Part shown: positions 1-5,045 of the stretch, piece after piece
Position numbering within the stretch: position 1 is the first letter of the stretch
Layout of the letters: each line of letters begins with the position of its first letter
Source: Pseudomonadota bacterium
GTDB lineage: Bacteria; Bdellovibrionota; Bacteriovoracia; Bacteriovoracales; Bacteriovoracaceae
Assembly (NCBI GenBank): GCA_023432655.1
Contig: JAEYUK010000101.1
Coordinates: forward strand, 1-5,045
Length of the DNA stretch: 5,045 nucleotides
Direction: 5' to 3'
Made by a program: the position numbers and the translations under genes
Notes under the pieces: model-generated
Database searches by the model: none
Seen by the model: the letters and a program-made list of their open reading frames with translations, nothing else
What the model was told of the DNA's origin: nothing

Positions 1-1145
1 GAACAATAGGCCTTACAGATCGGAGTCAGAAGGCCAATGATGGCTTCCTGCTTATGATCAGTTTTTGCCTTATTAAAAAGATTCGCAGTATAAAGACATA
101 GCGCCCTCATTCCTCGGGCCATAGCTCTCATTTTAAGAAGGTTACGACGAACATCGGGATGATGAATGATTTCTTTACCAAACTGGGCACGCTCTTTGGT
201 GTATTTTTCGGCCATCATGTAGGCAAGATTCGCTTGGGATTCACCTTGAATTCCGCAGTAGAGACGAGCTTCATTCATCATGATGAACATAGTCGCCATA
301 CCTTCAAATTCGTCACCGATCAGCCAGCCTTCGGTCTGCCCTTCGATGCCGAACTGCATTTCACAAGTGGCCGAAGCATGGATTCCCATTTTGTGCTCTA
401 TCTTTGAGCACACAACGTTATTACTCTCACCCATTGAACCGTCATCATTGATTTTGAATCTTGGTACTACAAAGAGAGAGATCCCTTTAGTGCCTTCCGC
501 TCCCCCTGGAGTTCTGGCAAGGACCAGGTGAATATTATTTTCGTAAAGATCTGATTCACCGGAAGAGATAAAGATCTTAGTTCCTTGGATAGCAAACTTT
601 CCGTTCCCCAATGGCTTTGCCGTAGTTCTTAACGCTCCAACATCTGAACCCGCACCGGCTTCGGTCAAGCACATTGTTCCCCCCCAAGTACCGGCCATCA
701 TCGGAGGAACGATATGAGTTTTCATGAACTCATTACCTTTTAAATTAATTACGTTAAGGGCTGCTCGAGAAAGTCCTGGATACATGGTCCAGGCACAGTT
801 GGCCCCGGTTGCGAGTGACATACAAGCAACATACAAACTCTCCGGAACTGGAGTTCCGCCAATCGCCTCAGGCATACCTAAAGCAAACCAGCCATTTTCA
901 TAAAAAGACTTTTGCACTCCATGAAGGACTTCCGGAACAATGACTTTTTTATTAACGTGCTTAACACCTACTTGATCGGAAGGCTCGCGAGTCGGGAAAA
1001 CTTCATTCTCTACATATTTGTTATATTCAGAAAGAATACCTTTAATGTCGTTATCTTCAAGACCAAATTCTTTCCAATCCTGAACCTTCAGAAGTTCAGT
1101 TAAATTAAATTCGACGTCACGGATATCAGCTTTGTAATTTCCCAT
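1..1145 (-). CDS. Acyl-CoA dehydrogenase, FadE5-like large type (partial, C-terminus beyond left edge)
   Basis: The frame is open from an ATG at 1145-1143 to the left edge, giving 381 residues without a stop. The start has a good ribosome binding site (AAGGA, 7 nt before ATG). Residues 1-20 (MGNYKADIRDVEFNL) match the short N-terminal extension of large acyl-CoA dehydrogenases. The middle beta-domain shows MCLTEAGAGSDVG (158-170), GTKIFISSGESDL (188-200) and EGTKGISLFVVPRF (217-230), followed by KMGIHASATCEM (252-263). The C-terminal helical domain begins with ERAQFGK (318-324), which carries the family's FAD-contacting arginine. These enzymes oxidise acyl-CoA to trans-2-enoyl-CoA in fatty acid beta-oxidation, using FAD and passing electrons to ETF. 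Large members are about 600 residues, so roughly 200 are missing, including the expected catalytic glutamate (YEGT region) and the extra C-terminal domain. The family is certain from several motifs; chain-length specificity cannot be read. A terminator and promoter upstream suggest it is transcribed on its own. Confidence 0.95.
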   Translation of the reverse strand, partial: MGNYKADIRDVEFNLTELLKVQDWKEFGLEDNDIKGILSEYNKYVENEVFPTREPSDQVGVKHVNKKVIVPEVLHGVQKSFYENGWFALGMPEAIGGTPVPESLYVACMSLATGANCAWTMYPGLSRAALNVINLKGNEFMKTHIVPPMMAGTWGGTMCLTEAGAGSDVGALRTTAKPLGNGKFAIQGTKIFISSGESDLYENNIHLVLARTPGGAEGTKGISLFVVPRFKINDDGSMGESNNVVCSKIEHKMGIHASATCEMQFGIEGQTEGWLIGDEFEGMATMFIMMNEARLYCGIQGESQANLAYMMAEKYTKERAQFGKEIIHHPDVRRNLLKMRAMARGMRALCLYTANLFNKAKTDHKQEAIIGLLTPICKAYC

Positions 1146-1207
1146 AGGTACTTCCTTGTCCTGGATAATAAAAATAAGTCCTTCTAGGATACCTCAGAAC
1201 GGGAATT

Positions 1208-1237
1208 TTTGTAGGTTTGATGGGAAAAAAATGTGAA
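1208..1237 (-). promoter_or_regulatory. Candidate sigma70-type promoter for the acyl-CoA dehydrogenase gene
   Basis: On the minus strand, TTCACA (1237-1232) matches the -35 consensus at five of six positions. It is followed by an 18-nt spacer and TACAAA (1213-1208), which matches the -10 at four of six. Transcription would begin near 1201, leaving a 5' leader of about 55 nt before the ATG at 1145. The promoter lies just past the terminator of the upstream lipoprotein gene, where an independent promoter is expected. The -10 is imperfect, and other AT-rich hexamers nearer the gene (such as TATTAT) lack a partner -35. Confidence 0.4.
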
Positions 1238-1263
1238 GTTGATTAAAACACTTGGGAAAATAT

Positions 1264-1289
1264 AAAAAGGCAGCCGAAGCTGCCTTTTT
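1264..1289 (-). terminator. Intrinsic terminator of the lipoprotein gene, UUCG tetraloop
   Basis: A perfect 6-bp GC-rich stem (GGCAGC/GCTGCC) is extended by five A-T pairs. Read on the minus strand, the loop is TTCG closed by C-G, the very stable cUUCGg tetraloop, and the stem is followed by TTTTTATATTTT. It begins 4 nt after the stop codon of the lipoprotein gene. Read on the plus strand the loop is CGAA, and the stem is also followed by five Ts, so it could stop transcription both ways, but no plus-strand gene lies upstream. The UUCG orientation agrees with a minus-strand transcript. Confidence 0.93.
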
Positions 1290-1293
1290 ATTC

Positions 1294-1920
1294 TTAACGA
1301 ATACTACTAACAAATTCTAATGTTCGAGTTTCTGAGTTAGTTATTTGAACCGGGTTAAATGAAGAGTGGATTCCGGTATCAATCGTGTAAACCACTCGGT
1401 GACCATTGGCCTTCACGTATTCCAGTTGATAGTAAGTACCAAATTGGCTTTGTCCTTGAAGAACATTGGCCAATGTCATGCCGGCACCGCTGAAAGCTTC
1501 AACCAATTTTGAGTTCTGAGATTTAGTCGAGCCCGCCACCACGTTTACTACTCTGTCCACGTTTTGTGAGTTTTGTTTTGAAGAGGTGTTAAAGCAATAA
1601 TTCAGGTCCAATAATTTTTTCCCAAAAAGACTGATGGGCTGAGTCTCACAACCATCTGTCTGGGAATAAGAATGAATTGTTCTGGTTTCAATTTTTTGCC
1701 CAAGCCCTGGATAACTTCCCTCTGTCTGCGATTTGTACCAGTTTTGGAAATTGGTTAGGGCCGCCTGGCTGCCAGCAGGAATCTGACCAGTATAAGGATT
1801 TGGATTTGGAACGTAACCAGGAGCATTGCCCCCTGAACTTTTATTATCTTTACCGCAACCAATGGCAAAAACGATTAATGAAGCACACACAAGAGTTCTC
1901 ATAAAAAGAGATGTTTTCAT
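1294..1920 (-). CDS. Small outer-membrane-type lipoprotein of unknown function
   Basis: A 208-residue protein with a lipoprotein signal peptide: positively charged start (MKTSLFMR), hydrophobic core (residues 9-20) and lipobox A-I-G-C with the lipidated cysteine at 22. Residue +2 is Gly, not Asp, so delivery to the outer membrane is the expected fate. A flexible linker rich in Gly, Asn and Pro follows (about 26-50), then a compact domain (about 51-208) ending in beta-rich segments such as YYQLEYVKANGHRVVYTID (163-181). Cys91 and Cys109 could form a disulfide. I chose the ATG at 1920-1918 because GAGGGGG sits 5 nt upstream and the signal peptide then starts correctly. A TTG 51 nt further up (1971) would add 17 polar residues in front of the signal peptide and has no ribosome binding site. 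No family is recognised. The gene is probably monocistronic: it ends in a strong terminator and the neighbour upstream is divergent. I could not find a convincing promoter for it between 1921 and 2070. Confidence 0.88.
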   Translation of the reverse strand: MKTSLFMRTLVCASLIVFAIGCGKDNKSSGGNAPGYVPNPNPYTGQIPAGSQAALTNFQNWYKSQTEGSYPGLGQKIETRTIHSYSQTDGCETQPISLFGKKLLDLNYCFNTSSKQNSQNVDRVVNVVAGSTKSQNSKLVEAFSGAGMTLANVLQGQSQFGTYYQLEYVKANGHRVVYTIDTGIHSSFNPVQITNSETRTLEFVSSIR

Positions 1921-2040
1921 ATTTTCCCCCTCAGGAATATTATGACTCTCTACATCCAAGAAATGTGCCAAAAAATCTCACCTCTTTTTAGTTAGTTGAA
2001 CAAGCGGATTGTGCAAAGGATTTACGGGGCCCCAAGAGAT

Positions 2041-2057
2041 TGTCTAAAAATTAGTCA
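2041..2057. promoter_or_regulatory. Candidate operator upstream of deoC promoter (imperfect palindrome)
   Basis: TGTCTAA-AAA-TTAGTCA is a 17-bp inverted repeat with 7-bp arms and a single mismatched pair. Its centre (2049) is 22 bp upstream of the -35 hexamer, a usual place for an activator or an upstream repressor site. Its core CTAA-N3-TTAG (2044-2054) recurs at 2114-2124. No known regulator is recognised from the motif, so assignment as an operator is inference. Confidence 0.28.
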
Positions 2058-2070
2058 CTCCATAGAAAAT

Positions 2071-2099
2071 TTGCCATGTTTCCTGGAGGCTTCTAGAAT
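2071..2099 (+). promoter_or_regulatory. sigma70-type promoter of deoC
   Basis: TTGCCA (2071-2076) and TAGAAT (2094-2099) are separated by exactly 17 nt and match the -35 and -10 consensus at five of six positions each (TTGACA, TATAAT). Transcription should start near 2106, giving a leader of about 30 nt before the deoC start. The -10 overlaps the 8-bp palindrome TTCTAGAA (2091-2098). This is the best promoter in the window by spacing and match. Confidence 0.7.
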
Positions 2100-2113
2100 A
2101 GTCACAAGCTTAA

Positions 2114-2124
2114 CTAAACCTTAG
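2114..2124. promoter_or_regulatory. Second CTAA-N3-TTAG element, in the deoC leader
   Basis: CTAA-ACC-TTAG repeats the core of the palindrome at 2044-2054, exactly 70 bp downstream. It lies at about +9 to +19 from the predicted transcription start and overlaps the ribosome binding site AGGA (2123-2126). A protein bound here would block transcription or translation of deoC. The half-sites are short, so chance occurrence is possible. Confidence 0.22.
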
Positions 2125-2137
2125 GAAAATGAGAGTC

Positions 2138-2803
2138 ATGAATATCAATAAATACATCGATCATACTGCCCTTAAGCCAGAAACCACTGCCAAACAGATT
2201 GAGAAGCTCTGTGCAGAAGCAAGAGACCTAGATTTCTTTTCTGTTTGCGTGAACTCTTATTATGTAAAACAAGCAGTCTCTTTATTGAAAAACTCTCCCG
2301 TTAAGGTCTGCACTGTAGTGGGCTTTCCTTTAGGAGCTTCCACCATGGAGACTAAACGTTTTGAGGCCATGAAGGCAATGGCCGAAGGTGCTAAAGAAAT
2401 AGATATGGTTATCAATCTTTCAGCTATTAAATCTGAAGATTGGCAGTACGCCTTAGATGATATGTCCTCTCTCGCCCAAGTGGTGCACCAACAGAATGGT
2501 TTACTTAAAGTTATCTTAGAAACTTGTCTTCTGACTCAAGAAGAAAAAGTTAAGGCCTGTGAATTAGCGGTAAAAGCGAAAGTGGACTTTGTTAAGACAT
2601 CAACAGGTTTCTCTACTGCCGGTGCTACCATAGAAGATGTGAAACTCATGAGATCAATCGTCGGGAACTTAGGAGTTAAAGCAAGCGGCGGCATTAAAGA
2701 TATCGATACCGCCAGACTGATGATTGAAGCTGGGGCCACAAGACTTGGAACCAGCTCAGGAGTTGAAATTTTAAAAGGGATTACTTCATCGGCGAGTTAT
2801 TAA
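2138..2803 (+). CDS. deoC: Deoxyribose-phosphate aldolase (DERA, class I)
   Basis: A 221-residue cytosolic enzyme that cleaves 2-deoxy-D-ribose 5-phosphate to glyceraldehyde 3-phosphate and acetaldehyde, the last step of deoxynucleoside catabolism. Family signatures run the full length: YIDHTALKP (6-14), CTVVGFPLGA (58-67), EIDMVIN (87-93) with the conserved Asp89, VKTSTGFSTAGAT (152-164) with Schiff-base Lys153, VKASGGI (180-186) with the second active-site Lys181, and the phosphate-binding GTSSG (204-208). The chain ends in Ser-Ala-Ser-Tyr, and a C-terminal tyrosine is functionally important in the E. coli enzyme. The length fits the short bacterial type (about 220). An ATG at 2129 would add MRV, but only 3 nt separate AGG from it. 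The ATG at 2138 gives a family-like N-terminus, with AGGA 11 nt upstream, so the start is uncertain by three codons. No other deo gene is adjacent. It has its own promoter and converges on tyrS with no gap. Confidence 0.96.
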   Translation: MNINKYIDHTALKPETTAKQIEKLCAEARDLDFFSVCVNSYYVKQAVSLLKNSPVKVCTVVGFPLGASTMETKRFEAMKAMAEGAKEIDMVINLSAIKSEDWQYALDDMSSLAQVVHQQNGLLKVILETCLLTQEEKVKACELAVKAKVDFVKTSTGFSTAGATIEDVKLMRSIVGNLGVKASGGIKDIDTARLMIEAGATRLGTSSGVEILKGITSSASY

Positions 2804-2813
2804 TTACTCGCCG
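2790..2813. terminator. Hairpin spanning both stop codons of convergent deoC and tyrS
   Basis: CGGCGAGT (2790-2797) and ACTCGCCG (2806-2813) form a perfect 8-bp stem around an 8-nt loop, TATTAATT. The loop holds the deoC stop TAA (2801-2803) and the first two complementary bases of the tyrS stop (2804-2806). The stem itself codes for the last residues of both proteins. Position and symmetry fit a shared bidirectional terminator. Against this, neither side has a clear uridine run (plus side ACCAGTTTAATCATTCTT, minus side ATGAAGTAATCCCTTTT). It may therefore be a weak or factor-assisted terminator or an RNA 3'-end stabiliser. Confidence 0.55.
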
Positions 2814-4024
2814 ACCAGTTTAATCATTCTTAGTTTACCAATTTTTAAAACAAGTTCCTGACCACTTTCCAAATTAAGAGTTTCTGTTGAGTGATTTTCA
2901 AAATTTACCTTAACAGCATTCTGTTGAATCAGGCGTCGCCCTTCTGATTTAGATTTAATGAGAGATAATTCCATGAAGAGATCCAGAAGAGCGATGGTTC
3001 CAGCTGGACGAGGAACAACTTGAATATCATCCGGAATTTGTTTTTTGGAAAAACGAGCTTCAAATTTTTCACGTTCTTCCCGGCCCGCAGCTTCTCCATG
3101 GTAGTAACCAGTAATTTCTGAAGCCAGAGCTTTCTTTGCTTCCATGGGATGAATCGTTCCAAGGGTTAATCCAGTGATCATGGCATCCACCTCTGCGGCC
3201 GGTCTACGACACAAAAGCTGATAATACTTTTTCATCAACTCATCCGAGATCGACATTAATTTTCCAAACATATTTGTTGGAGTGTCAGTCAGGCCAATAT
3301 AATTGTCCATGGACTTGGACATTTTAAGGACGCCATCGGAACCTTCAATAAGTGGCATGCTGAGAACACACTGGGCTTCTTGCTCAAAAGCGTACTGTAA
3401 TTGTCTTCCCATCATGAGGTTGAAGGTCTGATCAGTTCCACCCAATTCTAAATCCGCTTTAAGATGAACTGAATCGTATCCTTGAAGAATGGGATAGATG
3501 AATTCATGAAGGTAAATAGCTTCAGAATTATTGTAGCGCTTGGAAAAATCGTCTCTCTGAAGGATTGCTCCCACTGTTGATTTACTCATAAGTTTAATGA
3601 GATCAAGGCCCGAGAGTTTCCCAAGCCAGTCTTTATTGAAAACCACATGGGTCTTAGACATATCGAGAATCTTACCTACTTGTTCCTGGTAGGTTTTAGC
3701 ATTCTCGATGACATCTTCCGGCGTAAGAATGGGACGCGTTTTATTTTTTCCCGAAGGATCCCCGATCTGGGCCGTGTAATCACCAATCAAAAAGTAGATC
3801 TCATGACCAAAGTCCTGCAAAAGGCGAAGCTTTTGGAGAACAACAGTGTGACCTAAGTGAATATCAGGGCGTGAGGGATCAGCTCCAAATTTTACGATCA
3901 GGGGTTTTTGCTTCTCATATGACTTCGTAAGTTTTTTTAAGAGTTCCTCTTCAGGAATAATCTCAAAAGCTCCTCTCTTAAGTTCTGCTAATTGCTCTGC
4001 GGGGGTAACGGTAATACGAGTCAT
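2804..4024 (-). CDS. tyrS: Tyrosyl-tRNA synthetase (class I, KMSKS subtype)
   Basis: A 406-residue cytosolic enzyme that attaches tyrosine to tRNA-Tyr through tyrosyl-adenylate. The Rossmann catalytic domain (about 40-250) carries [14 protein letters not shown] (46-59) with the HIGH-type HLGH at 56-59. It also has [13 protein letters not shown] (81-93), the tyrosine-site loop [11 protein letters not shown] (192-202) and KMSKS at 234-238. An anticodon-recognition helical region follows (about 250-330). A C-terminal S4 RNA-binding domain (about 341-402, from [10 protein letters not shown] through [19 protein letters not shown]) completes the chain. KMSKS rather than KFGKT places it with the TyrZ-like group (Bacillus subtilis TyrZ), not with E. 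coli TyrS. Length is normal and no key motif is missing. The ATG at 4024-4022 has AAGGAG 5 nt upstream. It is probably the last gene of an operon with the two small genes to its right, 55 nt after the nearer one. Confidence 0.97.
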   Translation of the reverse strand: MTRITVTPAEQLAELKRGAFEIIPEEELLKKLTKSYEKQKPLIVKFGADPSRPDIHLGHTVVLQKLRLLQDFGHEIYFLIGDYTAQIGDPSGKNKTRPILTPEDVIENAKTYQEQVGKILDMSKTHVVFNKDWLGKLSGLDLIKLMSKSTVGAILQRDDFSKRYNNSEAIYLHEFIYPILQGYDSVHLKADLELGGTDQTFNLMMGRQLQYAFEQEAQCVLSMPLIEGSDGVLKMSKSMDNYIGLTDTPTNMFGKLMSISDELMKKYYQLLCRRPAAEVDAMITGLTLGTIHPMEAKKALASEITGYYHGEAAGREEREKFEARFSKKQIPDDIQVVPRPAGTIALLDLFMELSLIKSKSEGRRLIQQNAVKVNFENHSTETLNLESGQELVLKIGKLRMIKLVGE

Positions 4025-4042
4025 AGGGTCTCCTTAAACCCT
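4025..4042 (-). promoter_or_regulatory. Small hairpin presenting the tyrS ribosome binding site
   Basis: On the minus strand AGGGT (4042-4038) can pair with ACCCT (4029-4025), with one further U-G pair possible. The loop TTAAGGAG contains the whole Shine-Dalgarno sequence AAGGAG (4035-4030), and the stem ends directly against the ATG. The repeat is plain in the sequence. Whether this 5- to 6-bp helix forms or affects translation is inference. Confidence 0.3.
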
Positions 4043-4079
4043 GATAGTTTAATCGACCGGCCTAATTTAGTGAATCAAA

Positions 4080-4379
4080 TTAACGGCAAGTCACCGACAA
4101 TTTTCTTCCGGAGAAGAAGACATAATTCTCAGGAGAAGATTTTCCGATTTTGGCGAGTAGGGTCATCTCACCGATGGAGTTGAATCTGGCCACCAGATCG
4201 ACTTCATCACTGCCCAGATATCCATCCGCCCTAACCGTTTCATTGAGATAGGTCACTCTAAGATCATTAGCGGAGACACTTTCAACGATAAACCGGCTCC
4301 CTGGGGCATCACAAACAACTTTTGCGGCCAGGGCCGGTAGAGAACTAAAAATCAAAGCGCTAAGAAGTAATGTTTTCAT
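4080..4379 (-). CDS. Small exported protein of unknown function, two cysteines
   Basis: A 99-residue protein with a clear Sec signal peptide: MKTLLLSALIFSSLPALA, with cleavage expected after Ala18 (A-L-A before A-K). The mature part is about 81 residues and appears beta-rich. It has one cysteine near each end (Cys23 and Cys98), which would link the two termini if oxidised in the periplasm. There is no lipobox, membrane segment or recognised domain. The ATG at 4379-4377 is supported by AAGGA 8 nt upstream, and that site overlaps the stop codon of the preceding gene, 11 nt away. This suggests translational coupling. tyrS follows after 55 nt. The role is unknown; the neighbour tyrS is more likely a shared transcription unit than a functional partner. 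Confidence 0.82.
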   Translation of the reverse strand: MKTLLLSALIFSSLPALAAKVVCDAPGSRFIVESVSANDLRVTYLNETVRADGYLGSDEVDLVARFNSIGEMTLLAKIGKSSPENYVFFSGRKLSVTCR

Positions 4380-4387
4380 TTATATAT

Positions 4388-4393
4388 TCCTTA
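4388..4393 (-). promoter_or_regulatory. Ribosome binding site overlapping the stop of the upstream gene
   Basis: Minus-strand TAAGGA combines the TAA stop of the upstream gene (4393-4391) with AAGGA (4392-4388), which lies 8 nt before the ATG of the 99-residue gene. A ribosome finishing the first gene would stop on top of this site, so translation of the two is probably coupled. The overlap is direct observation; coupling is inferred. Confidence 0.6.
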
Positions 4394-5045
4394 TTTTTTA
4401 AAGCCTATTGTAGCTGTTCCGCGACCCCACCCATCCGATTTGAATTTAAGCTCATGGAGGTAGGTGCCTTTAAGTCCATCAATTTTAAAATCAAGAAGAG
4501 TTCTGCCTTCAAACGAACTCACATCTTTCATGATGGTTTTTAAAACTTTGCTCTTAAAGCGAACATTGTTTAATCCTGTTGGAAGACCATATTGTGGAAG
4601 TCCCTTGAGGAGGAGCTCCGAATCAGTTGCGACCTTTTTCACTCTGATAAAGAAGTGAGGGATCCCCTCAACCTCTTCGATATTTAAAGCGATCATAAAC
4701 TTGATGGGAAAGCGAATTTGCGATCTTCCCACCAGAATTCTTTGAGAAGGAGATAAAGTATGAATCACATCCATATAGAGAGAAAACAATTCTCCTTTCT
4801 CTTCGGCAAGAACAAAAGCTTTCTCAGGTCCTAACACCAGGTCTTTTTCACTCAAAGGCCCATCCCATAATCCTAGCTTAATCGTGGACTCAACCATTTG
4901 ATTCAGAAAATTCTCACTAACACTTAATGAAAGGTTCGTACTTTTCTCAATCAGGCTTCGGTTCATTTCTCGAAGGGAACGCTGATAATTTCGAATATCA
5001 ATATTTCTTCTTTCCTTAGATTTTATGGCCTCATTCTTTAAACAG
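4391..5045 (-). CDS. Unrecognised protein, partial (N-terminus beyond right edge)
   Basis: The frame ending in TAA at 4393-4391 stays open to the right edge, giving 217 visible residues. An internal ATG at 4966-4964 would give 191 residues, but it has no convincing Shine-Dalgarno sequence. The 26 codons before it (including KSKERRNIDIRNYQ, basic and helix-like) have no stop and no ATG, GTG or TTG. I therefore read this as a gene whose start lies outside. From the ATG methionine, the protein has a segment SLSVSENFLNQMVESTI (13-29). Then come alternating strand-like stretches (LFSLYMDVIHTL, IRFPIKFMIALNI, HFFIRVKKVA) and a glycine-rich end. An 'SE-x-LNQ' opening followed by beta strands recalls tubular lipid-binding or YceB-like proteins, but this is a weak resemblance. 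There is no cysteine in the 191-residue part and no transmembrane segment in the visible part. It heads the probable operon with the 99-residue exported protein and tyrS. Confidence 0.75.
   Translation of the reverse strand, partial: CLKNEAIKSKERRNIDIRNYQRSLREMNRSLIEKSTNLSLSVSENFLNQMVESTIKLGLWDGPLSEKDLVLGPEKAFVLAEEKGELFSLYMDVIHTLSPSQRILVGRSQIRFPIKFMIALNIEEVEGIPHFFIRVKKVATDSELLLKGLPQYGLPTGLNNVRFKSKVLKTIMKDVSSFEGRTLLDFKIDGLKGTYLHELKFKSDGWGRGTATIGFKK

Noticed and set aside
159..531. Plus-strand open frames over the acyl-CoA dehydrogenase gene
   Set aside because: They lie opposite a strongly conserved coding sequence and show no domain or ribosome binding site of their own.
1921..1971. Upstream TTG start extending the lipoprotein by 17 residues
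   Set aside because: It would place polar residues before the signal peptide and has no ribosome binding site, while the ATG at 1920 has GAGGGGG at good spacing.
2036..2043. Palindrome GGGGCCCC in the divergent intergenic region
   Set aside because: It is only 8 bp, has no second copy, no loop and no clear relation to a promoter element.
1972..2070. Minus-strand promoter for the lipoprotein gene (TTGTTC or TTGCAC or TTGGCA as -35)
   Set aside because: None of these hexamers has a good -10 at 16-18 nt; the best partner (TGAGAT) matches three of six positions.
2536..2739. Minus-strand open frame inside deoC
   Set aside because: It is antisense to conserved active-site regions of DERA and has no independent support.
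4025..4079. T-box leader or separate promoter before tyrS
   Set aside because: The gap is only 55 nt, far too short for a T-box and without its conserved sequence. TTGATT has no acceptable -10 at the right distance.

Overview
This is an ordinary chromosomal stretch from a Gram-negative bacterium of moderate to low GC content. Two genes encode exported proteins: one has a lipobox and the other a signal-peptidase I type leader. The lipoprotein has a glycine/asparagine/proline-rich linker after its lipidated cysteine, a style common in Bdellovibrionota (Bdellovibrio and Bacteriovorax relatives). The housekeeping genes do not settle the lineage, so that placement is a weak inference.

Left part (1-1920, minus strand). 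The first 381 codons of an FadE5-type acyl-CoA dehydrogenase run off the left edge. It has its own ribosome binding site and a plausible promoter. Upstream of it lies a small lipoprotein gene that ends in a strong intrinsic terminator with a UUCG loop, so the two genes are probably separate transcription units.

Middle (1921-2803). A divergent intergenic region of 217 bp carries a good sigma70-type promoter (TTGCCA, 17 nt, TAGAAT) driving deoC, deoxyribose-phosphate aldolase, on the plus strand. Two copies of CTAA-N3-TTAG flank that promoter and could be an operator pair.

Right part (2804-5045, minus strand). A probable operon reads leftwards: an unrecognised protein that continues past the right edge, a 99-residue exported protein with two cysteines, then tyrS (tyrosyl-tRNA synthetase with a KMSKS motif). 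The spacings are 11 and 55 nt. tyrS and deoC converge with their stop codons directly abutting, and both stops sit in the loop of an 8-bp hairpin.

Functionally, deoC (deoxyribose 5-phosphate to glyceraldehyde 3-phosphate and acetaldehyde) and the acyl-CoA dehydrogenase (fatty acid beta-oxidation) are both catabolic, but nothing in the sequence ties them into one pathway or regulon. I found no mobile element, CRISPR array, RNA gene, defence system or other clearly novel system. The points worth a second look are small regulatory architectures and the two poorly characterised exported or edge genes.
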